A stretch of DNA of 64,000 bases, taken from assembly GCF_037646455.1 (NCBI RefSeq), contig NZ_JBBIXN010000002.1, positions 372,001-436,000 of the forward strand, read 5' to 3'. Source of the stretch: Draconibacterium mangrovi_A (GTDB taxonomy: Bacteria; Bacteroidota; Bacteroidia; Bacteroidales; Prolixibacteraceae). Of this stretch, positions 45,307 to 53,198 are shown one piece after another; the stretch's first letter is position 1; every line of letters begins with the position of its first letter. The notes beneath the pieces were generated by a model, which worked only from the letters and a program-made list of their open reading frames with translations, was not told the origin of the DNA and ran no database searches. The translations under genes and the position numbers were made by a program.

Positions 45307-46167
45307 CTAAACCTCGTATCCCATAAAATTCATTTCAAACTCTGCCTTTGCCTTCACTCCCAGAGGCCGCTTTTTAAAACCACTCATATCGTTGTAATAA
45401 GCCGTGTAAGTTTTCCCGGCTGCAGTCAGTCCCAGGCTAAGCGAACTCACGGCAACCGCATTCCATAATGCATTCCAGTTCTCCATAAACTCGTCCCTGT
45501 CGGCACACACCATGGCGCACGACAGCGCAATGTTTTGCTTTTGTTTTTTTACTGCCGAAGGGAAAGTCACCGTTTGACCTGTGGTATAGCGACTACTGTA
45601 AATAATTCCATCTTTAGGAGCTTGTTTCAGTGCGGTTGGATACACACCTTTAATGATAATCCCAAATGCCGACAGGTCAACTCCGCCAATCTCCACCTTT
45701 GTATCGGGTGTTCTATTGGCGGTTGGAACCGTAATGGCCGGGTTCAAAAACTGCGTAGGATTGTCCATTATGTAATCGATACTGATCCGGGCACGTTTTT
45801 CTCCGGTACGGGTAAAACCACGGCTCAAATCCAGTGAGCTGATCCCGGCAAAGCGCAAACTAAAGGTTGTATCAAATTCGCGTACATAGATCGAATTGTT
45901 GGCAGCAACAAAATGAAGGTTTGCAAAGGCGTTTAAACGGCTTAAAAAGTTCGTTTCATTACCCGTTAAAAGATAATTCACAGTTAGCTTTTTGGCATCA
46001 TACGCAGGTTCAAAATCGCCGATCTCAAAACCATCTTCATCAGGCCAGTCAATCAGCACCGGGTCTTTCCTGGAAGGAAAAGAAATAAAGTCATGGTCGC
46101 CACCACGAACCATCATTACACCCAGCGTGGCTATGTCCGTTCCGTCTATGATTACTGCTCCTATCAT
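45307..46167 (-). CDS. Phage distal-tail-like protein
   Basis: A 286-residue protein directly after the tape measure gene, with its ATG overlapping that gene's stop. Two similar halves are visible, each opening with a DGTDIATLGVMM / GGVDLSAFGIII motif, the arrangement of a duplicated Dit-like beta-barrel. Position and motif suggest it links the tail tube to the baseplate. Assignment is by gene order and motif, not close similarity. Confidence 0.65.
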   Translation of the reverse strand: MIGAVIIDGTDIATLGVMMVRGGDHDFISFPSRKDPVLIDWPDEDGFEIGDFEPAYDAKKLTVNYLLTGNETNFLSRLNAFANLHFVAANNSIYVREFDTTFSLRFAGISSLDLSRGFTRTGEKRARISIDYIMDNPTQFLNPAITVPTANRTPDTKVEIGGVDLSAFGIIIKGVYPTALKQAPKDGIIYSSRYTTGQTVTFPSAVKKQKQNIALSCAMVCADRDEFMENWNALWNAVAVSSLSLGLTAAGKTYTAYYNDMSGFKKRPLGVKAKAEFEMNFMGYEV

Positions 46168-49100
46168 TGCTTAATCTTCACCCCTCTTAAATTCATATTA
46201 TCAAGACTGGTATCAATCCGTTCCAGTTTGCGCAGGAACTCTGAATTCTCTGCAATCCTGTCCAGCTGGTTACGGATCGCTTTCTGATGGTTAATAAACT
46301 CCGCATTCTGGTTCAGGCCTTGCTGCCCGTTCCCGCGTATGTCGTAAATCATTTGTTGAATGTTGGTGATCCTGCCGTTCAGTTCATCCACTGAGTCCTG
46401 GCTCGCTTGTGCAATGCCTTTGCTCGATGGTGTCCGTGTATCCGCTTCAAACACATCAAATCCCTGCCTTTTCATTTCTTCACGCCATGTTTTCATAGCA
46501 TCCATGTAGCCGGGTATCGCGTCGGTATATTCCTGTGTGAATTTTATAATGTCGTCGATTATATCCTGGTCGCCACCGTCCTTAAAACTGTCTTCAAATC
46601 CCTGCTGCAGTTCGTCCAGCATGCTCTGAAAATAAGTGGCAAAAACCATCTGTGCGATAATGTTTTCGATCATCGATGAAACACCCGATTCAAAATCATT
46701 CATCGCACTGGTAAGCGCGTTGTTACGGAAAGCGTTCACCAGGGCATCCGATAGCTGAGTACCGATATCGCCTGCCAGCGACTTAAAGGTGTCGCGCATC
46801 TGTTGCTGGGCTTCTTCCGCTTTGGTACGTATCTCTTCCCAGTTATCCACCAGTTTTTTAGTGGCATCGTCCAGCTTTTCGTAGTCGGCCAGTATCTCAG
46901 GATTCAGCTCAAAGGTTTCCTTGTCGTAGATCTCGCCATACTTTTTAGCCAGCGATTCAAACACCGGTACTGTCTTTTTCGAGAACAACCCGGCTATACC
47001 TCCGATAATACCACCAACCACGGCACCAACCGCAGTACCGATAACCGGAACGATTGTACCAACAGCTGCTCCTGCAGCAGCTCCCGAAGCCAAACCTGTA
47101 GCAACATTTTTACCACTTACCTTTTTTGTGGTTCCAACCTGAACCTGCCCCTGTGCAAGTATGGCAGCACTTTGCTGCAGTTCCTGCATGGCTGCCGAAT
47201 ATTCGTTTGCACCGGCAATGGCTTTTGCATACGGATTCTCTATGCCGAAAATATTCCCTTCCTGGTAAGCCTGTAGTTCAATACGTGCCAGTGCAGCCTG
47301 GTGTGCAGCTTCGCGGATCTTCTCGTTCCACTCTTCCTGCATTTTTTTGTTCTCGGCAATCTGACCGGCAACCATGCCAAACAGGTTGGCAAGCCCATCA
47401 ACACCGGCACTTATAATGTCGGTTTTCGAACTGTTCTTATCCAGTATGGTTCCAATATTGTTAGCATTGTCGGCAATACCATACATGGCCTCACCAATCT
47501 TACCCAGGGTTCCGGGTATTTTACTAAGCGAAGAGGCAATCGAATCGAGCGAGTTTCGTAATACATCCGTAATCTCACGAAGCTTGCTGCTGTCGGTTTT
47601 TCCAAGTTCCTTGTTTAGACGTTCAATTTCGGCACGCAGGCGGGCAATTTCTTCCTCAGCATCACCACCGTTAATCTTAATATTGTTCAGGGCATTTAAG
47701 CGGCGTGTAGCATACTGCAATTGTACCTCGAGCAGCTTCTTTTGTTTGTCAGCTTCCCATGCCAGTTCCTCGTTTGCATTTTCCTGACGCTTTAATGCAA
47801 TCTGCTCCTCAAATTCAAGGGTTCTTAAATTGTGCTCTTCCCTGACGATGGCCAGTTCTTTTAACCGTTTTTCTTCCAGTTCGGCTTGCAGATCTTCCAG
47901 CTGCTTGCGCGAAGTGGTATTGTCCTGTACAATCTTCAACTGCTCATCGTAGTAGGTTTTTACCCGGTTCAGTTGGTTTTGCAGCTGCGAAGTAAAGCGT
48001 TGGTTCACATCGGCAAAAACACCGTCTATCTCGGCCTGTGCTTCGGCTTCAATGGCTTGTTTCGATGCTTCATACTGCGCGGTTGATGCTTCCAGCAGAT
48101 TGGCCAGTAACTGGCGTTGCCCGGTGGCCGGAGCTCCGGTCTTTTTCTCCAGCTCTTCAATCTCTTTTAACTTGGCAGCTATCGTATTTTTGCGTTTGGT
48201 GTACTCCAGTTCTACCTCAGCAATCCGTTTAGCAGCACCGTCCTGCATAGCTGCTATGGTATCCGCATCGATTTCCTCCTGGGTTTTTACCGAGATCTCC
48301 GCAAGGTCGGTTTTTGCATTCCCCTTTTCAGTTTCCTCTTTCTTCTGTTCTTTTTTATTGGTTCTGCCAAGTTCCTGCAGGCGTTTGATTTCTTCCTCTG
48401 CAGCTTCAATGAGTTTGTTTTTAGCCTTTATCTGTCCTTCAGTAGCTTCCGGCATCAGCTTGTATTGTTCAATCAAATCGCGCTGATCCTGAATAAGGGA
48501 GTTTACTTCTTTCGACTCGGTTTTATAAACGTAGTTCAACGATTTTTTTGCATCGGCCACCTTACCTTCAAAAGTGCTCTGTGCATCCGTTACCTTTTCA
48601 ATCGCTTCACGTAGGTTGTTATATTCGTACTCAACCGTTTGCGTTGCTCCCGATGTGGAGGTAAAGGTTTGGAAACCTGTTTTTGTAAAGCTGTCGATCA
48701 CACGCTGTACATCGTAGCTAAATTCCTTACCTTGCTGCAACTGTTCATCAATGAGGTCGGCATATTGGTTTCCCATGATATCGCCGTACTGATCCACCAG
48801 CAATTCACGAATCTTTGGCAATTGGGTGAGGTAGGTATCAGTGAATTGTGTCTGCTGCTCTTCAAATACATTCTTCAGAGCTTTCTCCTTAGCCGTTTTA
48901 ATAATCTCCGATCGTACAATCTTGTAAGCTCCGGCCACATCATTCAGGGCTGTAATCTCGTTGTCTAATCCCTGCAGGTAGTTACCATACTGTTTAATAA
49001 TTTCGCGTTTCGACGAATAATATTCATTGGTTCCTTTTTTAGCTGATTCGAGTTTCGAGAACAGCAGATCCATCTGTCCAAGTTCGGTACCCATGTTTTT

Positions 49101-49841
49101 CGACAACTCCGCAGTCATTTCTTTCAGCTCCTTACGGGTAAGCCGTGCCGCATCGCCAAACTGCGTCATATTGCCAATGGCTGCAAATATGTCCTTCCCG
49201 AATACCGTTAATAGAGTAATCCCAGCTATCAGTGCTGTTTGCCAGCTAAAAATTGATTTTGCAACCTGTCTCCAAACCGGCACAGTGCTCTGACCACTGG
49301 CTTTCAATGCTTCGTTTTCCAACCTGGTTCTGCGCAGCTGATCCTGCAGTATCGGTAAGTTGTTCGATATGGCCAGAAAGAACATTTGGGGGCTAATGTA
49401 CAGCGAAGGTAATTCGCGTGCTACCTGTTGCACCGAGTAGCCCAGTTGGTTCATTCCTTTGGCTGCTTTTACCGTAGAACTCCCAATTCCCTGAGTTGTA
49501 GTAGTGGTGGTTTTGCCTTTGGCAGCTAAAGCGGTGTATGCTGCCTCAGCATCCTTCAGTTTCTTTTCGAGCTGGGCAACGGTTTGGGTTAGCTTTTCCT
49601 TATCCTGAATAAGGGCTGCGTCGTTCGTTTTTACGGGTTTGGCCAGCTCCTTTTTCAGGTTGTTTATTTCAGTAGTAAGCGAGGCTATCACTTTCTTTTG
49701 TGCCTCCATCGCTTTCTGGGTTTCGGCTTTCATTTTCTCCGAAGCCTCCGAAACATCATTGATTCCTTCAGTAGCTTTCTTACCCTCCGTATCAACATCC
49801 TGGATAAGCCTAAGATCTATTTCAACAGGTTCTTCAGTCAT
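46164..49841 (-). CDS. Phage tail tape measure protein
   Basis: A 1225-residue protein, the longest phage gene in view, which sets tail length and occupies the tube lumen. It has long coiled-coil stretches (residues about 30-110, 560-760 rich in Glu, Lys, Gln and Ala). It also has hydrophobic segments (FSWQTALIAGITLLTVFGKDIFAAIG) and a glycine-rich membrane-active stretch (ASGAAAGAAVGTIVPVIG, GAVVGGIIGGIAGLF). It follows the tail chaperone genes, the usual order in long-tailed phages. Confidence 0.9.
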   Translation of the reverse strand: MTEEPVEIDLRLIQDVDTEGKKATEGINDVSEASEKMKAETQKAMEAQKKVIASLTTEINNLKKELAKPVKTNDAALIQDKEKLTQTVAQLEKKLKDAEAAYTALAAKGKTTTTTTQGIGSSTVKAAKGMNQLGYSVQQVARELPSLYISPQMFFLAISNNLPILQDQLRRTRLENEALKASGQSTVPVWRQVAKSIFSWQTALIAGITLLTVFGKDIFAAIGNMTQFGDAARLTRKELKEMTAELSKNMGTELGQMDLLFSKLESAKKGTNEYYSSKREIIKQYGNYLQGLDNEITALNDVAGAYKIVRSEIIKTAKEKALKNVFEEQQTQFTDTYLTQLPKIRELLVDQYGDIMGNQYADLIDEQLQQGKEFSYDVQRVIDSFTKTGFQTFTSTSGATQTVEYEYNNLREAIEKVTDAQSTFEGKVADAKKSLNYVYKTESKEVNSLIQDQRDLIEQYKLMPEATEGQIKAKNKLIEAAEEEIKRLQELGRTNKKEQKKEETEKGNAKTDLAEISVKTQEEIDADTIAAMQDGAAKRIAEVELEYTKRKNTIAAKLKEIEELEKKTGAPATGQRQLLANLLEASTAQYEASKQAIEAEAQAEIDGVFADVNQRFTSQLQNQLNRVKTYYDEQLKIVQDNTTSRKQLEDLQAELEEKRLKELAIVREEHNLRTLEFEEQIALKRQENANEELAWEADKQKKLLEVQLQYATRRLNALNNIKINGGDAEEEIARLRAEIERLNKELGKTDSSKLREITDVLRNSLDSIASSLSKIPGTLGKIGEAMYGIADNANNIGTILDKNSSKTDIISAGVDGLANLFGMVAGQIAENKKMQEEWNEKIREAAHQAALARIELQAYQEGNIFGIENPYAKAIAGANEYSAAMQELQQSAAILAQGQVQVGTTKKVSGKNVATGLASGAAAGAAVGTIVPVIGTAVGAVVGGIIGGIAGLFSKKTVPVFESLAKKYGEIYDKETFELNPEILADYEKLDDATKKLVDNWEEIRTKAEEAQQQMRDTFKSLAGDIGTQLSDALVNAFRNNALTSAMNDFESGVSSMIENIIAQMVFATYFQSMLDELQQGFEDSFKDGGDQDIIDDIIKFTQEYTDAIPGYMDAMKTWREEMKRQGFDVFEADTRTPSSKGIAQASQDSVDELNGRITNIQQMIYDIRGNGQQGLNQNAEFINHQKAIRNQLDRIAENSEFLRKLERIDTSLDNMNLRGVKIKQ

Positions 49842-49845
49842 TGCT

Positions 49846-50190
49846 TTACTTTTGACTTTCTACTTTTTCCTTTTGACTTTTTCCCAGCACTTTCTCCAGT
49901 TCCTCTTTCGAGTTGATTACCGGTGCCGGTTTGCGCCCTTTCACCCATCGCGGTGCATCGGCTGCTTCCATCAGCAGGTTTATCCAGGGTTCGCCCCACA
50001 ATACCTGCTCGCTTGTATATCCGCGCTGATCCTTTATCTTTCCGATTAATCCCCACGGGCTATGGAGGCCTGTATAAAAGCCCTTTACCTCCCGTTTTCC
50101 TCCTGACCCAGATTCGGATTCATCATCATCGATGTCTGAATCACGTAATACCTGGTAATAGTCATAAAATCCTCGCGGAGGTTCATCCGC
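49846..50190 (-). CDS. Tail assembly chaperone -1 frame extension (G-T-like), no own start codon
   Basis: In the -1 frame relative to the 152-residue chaperone gene there is an open stretch of 114 codons, from just after a TGA at 50191-50193 to TAA at 49846-49848, five bases before the tape measure ATG. It reads as ordinary protein (GFYTGLHSPWGLIGKIKDQ, TSEQVLWGEPWINLLMEAAD, APRWVKGRKPAPVINSKEEL) but has no ATG, GTG or TTG in its first part. This is the arrangement of the lambda G/G-T pair, where a -1 ribosomal frameshift makes an extended chaperone. No canonical slippery heptamer was found; GGAGGAAAACGG at 50092-50103, just before the frame-0 stop (50085-50087), is the nearest candidate. Confidence 0.7.
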   Translation of the reverse strand, partial: ADEPPRGFYDYYQVLRDSDIDDDESESGSGGKREVKGFYTGLHSPWGLIGKIKDQRGYTSEQVLWGEPWINLLMEAADAPRWVKGRKPAPVINSKEELEKVLGKSQKEKVESQK

Positions 50191-50543
50191 TCAATGGTCA
50201 GGAAGATCTCGATCAGCAATCGCGGTTTCACTTTCCAGAGCAGCTTCTCAGCCAGCTCGTGGGCTTGTTCCGCAATCTTATGCTTATCATTCAAAATCGA
50301 TATGGCCACACATAAGGCAACCGGACTTATCGACTTCTCCAGGGCAGCATAATCGCTCAATGCGATCGCATCTTCCAGTTTATGTTTCAGAACGATTCTC
50401 GAAAATTCAAGGATAGTGCCTCCGTAGGGCGGATGTACAACTATTGTATTCCGCTTCAGCAGACGCGAAAAAAAAGGGGCGGGCAGCCTAAACCGCACGC
50501 CCCTGTTCAAAATTCGTTCTGCTGCCTCAAGGCGTATATCCAT
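50085..50543 (-). CDS. Phage tail assembly chaperone (gpG-like)
   Basis: A 152-residue, helix-rich protein between tail tube and tape measure genes, the place of tail assembly chaperones in long-tailed phages. Motifs such as VHPPYGGTILEFSRIVL and SPVALCVAISILNDKHKIAEQAHELAEKLLWKVKP recall the chaperones of Bacteroidota phages. It has an overlapping -1 frame (49846-50190), so a fraction of ribosomes may shift and make a longer product. Its C-terminal end NPNLGQEENGR is polar and probably disordered. Confidence 0.72.
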   Translation of the reverse strand: MDIRLEAAERILNRGVRFRLPAPFFSRLLKRNTIVVHPPYGGTILEFSRIVLKHKLEDAIALSDYAALEKSISPVALCVAISILNDKHKIAEQAHELAEKLLWKVKPRLLIEIFLTIERMNLREDFMTITRYYVIQTSMMMNPNLGQEENGR

Positions 50544-50544
50544 A

Positions 50545-51054
50545 TTACCAAACCAGGTCTACGTTCCAGTCTGATGCTCCCGGAAGTACTTTAAACGAGA
50601 ACGGGTACTTACTTACACCGCCGAAGCCAATGCTCATACTCGACTGCACAAAGCCTTTCACGTTCACGGCCACGATGGTGTTTCCATCTTTCAATGTGAA
50701 TTTCAGTGCTTTGTTGAACAGGGCACGCTGGCCCGAGCGGTGGAATTTGAAGTCAGGATCTACACCCTCTTTGGTTCCGCCAAGCAAGGTCACCAGGTCG
50801 TCGTAAGCAATCTTAATGAACGAGCCTTTAATGGTGGTTCCTTTTCCGATAATGTCGTAGTCTTCAGCCACATCATTTTCGTGAGAGAACACTTCGCTCT
50901 CTTCAGGATCAAGGTCAACGATCGATACTTCGTCGTCGCGCAGGGTTAGCGGAAGGTCTGTCCATACTGCTGTAGCCAGTCCGGCTGCATTAACAATAGG
51001 ATCAGCCATTGCCATGGAGGAAATTCGTGCTTTTAAAATGAGATTCTCTGCCAT
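50545..51054 (-). CDS. Phage major tail tube protein
   Basis: A 169-residue beta-rich protein without signal peptide (RISSMAMADPIVNA, GKGTTIKGSFIKIAYDDLVTLLGG, FGGVSKYPFSFKVLPG). Size and position directly before the chaperone and tape measure genes fit a tail tube subunit. The stop codon is one base from the next gene's start region. Assignment rests on gene order plus general resemblance. Confidence 0.65.
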   Translation of the reverse strand: MAENLILKARISSMAMADPIVNAAGLATAVWTDLPLTLRDDEVSIVDLDPEESEVFSHENDVAEDYDIIGKGTTIKGSFIKIAYDDLVTLLGGTKEGVDPDFKFHRSGQRALFNKALKFTLKDGNTIVAVNVKGFVQSSMSIGFGGVSKYPFSFKVLPGASDWNVDLVW

Positions 51055-51061
51055 TGTAGTA

Positions 51062-51466
51062 TTATTTAGAATTTGTTTCTTTTTTGTTTTTCACAATCGA
51101 GTTCCAGCCGTAGTAGCCGAAATAGAAGAGCATGATACCCGAAACCAGCGGGAAGATCTCTTTTGCCAGGTCGAATAAAAAGGCTGAATAAGCCTCGTTG
51201 AACCAGTAGAGTGCTGCTGCTGCCAACAACAAAAACAGGAAGAACGACGCAAACAGGATAGCCAGTATCCGGCGCGTTTTACTTCGGGCACTGTTTTCAT
51301 CGCTGTTCAGCTTGTACCATTCAATCCACTGATCCCAGGCTTTCTGCGATGCTTCCGATTTTTCCTCTGCAGTAAAGAACAGCTTATCGATACCCGATGC
51401 AACCGTATCAAAGGTTTTTTGCGGATCGATGGTTTTAGTGCCAAATATTTTCTTCAGAATGGTCAT
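51062..51466 (-). CDS. Holin-like phage membrane protein
   Basis: A 134-residue protein with a charged N-terminal part (PQKTFDTVASGIDKLFFTAEEKSEASQKAWDQWIEWYKLNSDENSARSK has no membrane character) and two or three membrane segments (ILAILFASFFLFLLLAAAALYWF, IFPLVSGIMLFYFGYYGW). It ends in a lysine-rich tail. This resembles the three-span holin family (PF11351 type). It lies directly after the DUF5675 gene, forming a likely lysis cassette. Confidence 0.7.
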   Translation of the reverse strand: MTILKKIFGTKTIDPQKTFDTVASGIDKLFFTAEEKSEASQKAWDQWIEWYKLNSDENSARSKTRRILAILFASFFLFLLLAAAALYWFNEAYSAFLFDLAKEIFPLVSGIMLFYFGYYGWNSIVKNKKETNSK

Positions 51467-51469
51467 GTC

Positions 51470-51886
51470 TTAAATTTGAATGATATTCAACTCAAAATCG
51501 TCAGCCAGTTGTTTCAGCGTGTTAATGGTCTTCCGGCTCGATGTCACATCGGTAATCTTGTCGTTATCGATGTCAGAGAACCGTTCGCCCAACAGAATAC
51601 AACCTTCAATGTCGCGGGTAAAATTGCCCGGATGGATAAGGATGTTGCTCCGGCCTGATACTTCGTGCAGCTTAAAGGTTCCTTCGCCAAACTTCGGGCT
51701 TACTGCCTTGCTAACTGAATAAGCACCTGCAGGGATGCAGCTTTCGTTGCGGATATTTCCTCTCCAGGGAAGTTCCAGGCTTACGGCCTGAAAGACAACA
51801 TCGCCGTCGTCGTTCATCACGATAAACCTCCCGCAGGTTTGCAGGTGGTTGCTCAATTGCCTTAGCCTTATTAAAACTGCTTTCAT
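51470..51886 (-). CDS. DUF5675-family phage protein, possible lysis enzyme
   Basis: A 138-residue protein of the DUF5675 type (VSLELPWRGNIRNESCIPAGAYSV, SNILIHPGNFTRDIEGCILLG). The conserved His and Cys in IHPGN...EGCILLG recall the active-site layout of L,D-transpeptidase-like folds, but catalysis has not been shown as far as I know. It is framed by two membrane protein genes, and its ATG overlaps the stop of the upstream 98-residue gene. Function in cell-wall release is inference. Confidence 0.7.
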   Translation of the reverse strand: MKAVLIRLRQLSNHLQTCGRFIVMNDDGDVVFQAVSLELPWRGNIRNESCIPAGAYSVSKAVSPKFGEGTFKLHEVSGRSNILIHPGNFTRDIEGCILLGERFSDIDNDKITDVTSSRKTINTLKQLADDFELNIIQI

Positions 51887-52179
51887 TGTCCTTTAATTAG
51901 TGCTACAACTACTTGTGTTACTATTGCCGCTACTGCTCCGAAAAGAGCTCCCCACAACATTACCCGCTGTTCTACCAGCGAGATCCTCACCTCATGCTTC
52001 GATTGCCTTTCAGAGATCTTCTCGAGCGAGTCGGCTATTTCGTTCACTTTCCGGTGAGTTACAATCAGTAACTCGCGCTGCGAAAGCTTCTGCAAATCAA
52101 TGTTGTCTCTTTCCTGGTCGCTCATACCTAATTGGAGAAGGGCAGCCCTGACAGAATCGTCAGGAACTGCCCGGTTCAA
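51883..52179 (-). CDS. Phage lysis-accessory membrane protein (XhlA-like layout)
   Basis: A 98-residue protein: a polar coiled-coil-like N-terminal region (VNEIADSLEKISERQSKHEVRISLVEQRV) then one C-terminal membrane span (LWGALFGAVAAIVTQVVVALIKG). This layout matches hemolysin XhlA-type accessory proteins of phage lysis modules. The gene is coupled to the DUF5675 gene by an ATGA overlap. Confidence 0.65.
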   Translation of the reverse strand: MNRAVPDDSVRAALLQLGMSDQERDNIDLQKLSQRELLIVTHRKVNEIADSLEKISERQSKHEVRISLVEQRVMLWGALFGAVAAIVTQVVVALIKGQ

Positions 52180-52182
52180 TAA

Positions 52183-52575
52183 TTAATATTCGGTAGACCT
52201 GCTGATTTGCACAAATTTGCCTCGCACGAACACGTATGCCCAGGTTCGCGACTTACTGGCCGATATACTGTCACTCGTTGCATTAAAACCTGTACTAAAA
52301 GTTACATAGCGTTTTGTTGCATCGGTGGTCAGTTGGAAATACACCACGTTACCCGGATTGGCATTCACTGTATCAGCCATAATCACCACGTTGGTGTCGA
52401 TCGGAACGATGTATGAAGTGGCCGAGTACTTCGGGGTGAACTCCACGGTATCGTTCGTTAGTGTTACTTCGTAAGCAGCTTTAGAGCCAAAGCTCTTATG
52501 GCTTACCAGTTTTTCCTGTGCCCCGGCAACAAGTACCGTAACTACCAGGATCATCATTAAAAAGAATCTTTTCAT
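52183..52575 (-). CDS. Secreted phage protein of unknown function
   Basis: A 130-residue protein with a clear Sec signal peptide (MKRFFLMMILVVTVLVAGAQ), unusual for a phage structural gene. The mature part is beta-rich (YEVTLTNDTVEFTPKY, VVYFQLTTDATKRYVTFSTGF, AYVFVRGKFVQISRS). No family is recognised. Its place beside the lysis cassette suggests a periplasmic or envelope role, such as lysis timing or superinfection exclusion. It could also be a fibre-related protein. Confidence 0.6.
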   Translation of the reverse strand: MKRFFLMMILVVTVLVAGAQEKLVSHKSFGSKAAYEVTLTNDTVEFTPKYSATSYIVPIDTNVVIMADTVNANPGNVVYFQLTTDATKRYVTFSTGFNATSDSISASKSRTWAYVFVRGKFVQISRSTEY

Positions 52576-52599
52576 CGTATATTCGATTTTGCGTTACTA

Positions 52600-53010
52600 C
52601 TACTTTTTCTCGGCCTCTGCTTTCGCTTTGGCTTCCTTTTCGGCCTTTGCCTTAGCATCTGCTTCAGCTTTTTTCTTTGCCTCGGCATCAGCTTTGGCCT
52701 TTGCTTCAGCTTCAGCTTTTTCTTTGGCCTCCTTTTCAGCTTTCTCCTTTGCTTCTGCCTCTGCTTTCGCTTTAGCTTCCGCTTCTGCCTTTTTCTTTGC
52801 TTCTGCCTCTGCTTTCGCTTTGGCTTCAGCTTCCGCTTTTTTCCTGGCTTCAGTGTCAGGAGCAGCCTTCACATAACTTGCGTAACCTCGGGTTACTGCA
52901 TCCTCAGCTCGTTTTTCATCGAACTCAACCTTTTGCCCAACAGCGAACACCTTTTTAGGATCGTCCTTATCGTGACATCTGCGCTCAATTATTACTTTAA
53001 CTTTTGCCAT
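52600..53010 (-). CDS. Phage protein with Lys/Ala/Glu-rich repeat tail
   Basis: A 136-residue protein. The first roughly 50 residues are a small folded domain (VKVIIERRCHDKDDPKKVFAVGQKVEFDEKRAEDA), shared in type with the next upstream small gene. Residues about 52-136 consist almost only of repeated AEAKAKAEAEAKKK units, a charged single helix or coiled coil. The repeated DNA makes the length prone to change by slippage. Role unknown; such tails occur on phage head-tail connection or decoration proteins. Confidence 0.65.
   Translation of the reverse strand: MAKVKVIIERRCHDKDDPKKVFAVGQKVEFDEKRAEDAVTRGYASYVKAAPDTEARKKAEAEAKAKAEAEAKKKAEAEAKAKAEAEAKEKAEKEAKEKAEAEAKAKADAEAKKKAEADAKAKAEKEAKAKAEAEKK
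52620..52850. repeat. Low-complexity tandem codon repeat
   Basis: About 230 bases of imperfect repeats of GCT/GCC-TTT/TTC-GCC-type triplets (plus strand), encoding the Lys-Ala-Glu tail on the minus strand. An antisense open frame rich in Ala, Ser and Phe results and should not be taken as a gene. Confidence 0.75.
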
Positions 53011-53029
53011 GTTCGTTCGTTTTAAATTA

Positions 53030-53197
53030 CTACTTAACGGCCTCGGCCAGTCCCTGCTTAATTGCCTGCTGTGCTACCTTTTCAGGAAGCTCAACGTTAT
53101 CTCCACCTGGTTTGTAATAAACCGGCTTATCTATTCCTGTATGGAAAGGTTTCAGCACTTTTACTGAAACCTTTCCTTCTGTGTTTTTACCTGCCAT
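53030..53197 (-). CDS. Small phage protein
   Basis: A 55-residue protein (start ATG 53197, one base after the capsid gene's stop region; the longer frame to 53245 overlaps the capsid gene). It contains VSVKVLKPFHTGIDKPVYYKPGGDNVELPEKVAQQAIKQGLAE, a compact domain with the same closing pattern (residues followed by AxxxGxA) as the N-terminal domain of the Lys-rich neighbour. A head-joining or decoration role is possible but unproven. Confidence 0.6.
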   Translation of the reverse strand: MAGKNTEGKVSVKVLKPFHTGIDKPVYYKPGGDNVELPEKVAQQAIKQGLAEAVK

Positions 53198-53198
53198 A

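Noticed and set aside
49838..50056. 72-codon minus-strand open frame with a GTG start before the tape measure gene
   Set aside because: Its product is rich in Ser, Gly, Lys and Arg and not protein-like, whereas the neighbouring frame (49846-50190) over the same bases reads as a normal protein. It is a shadow.
52589..52876. Ala/Ser/Phe-rich plus-strand open frame
   Set aside because: It is only the complement of the Lys-Ala-Glu codon repeat of the minus-strand gene.
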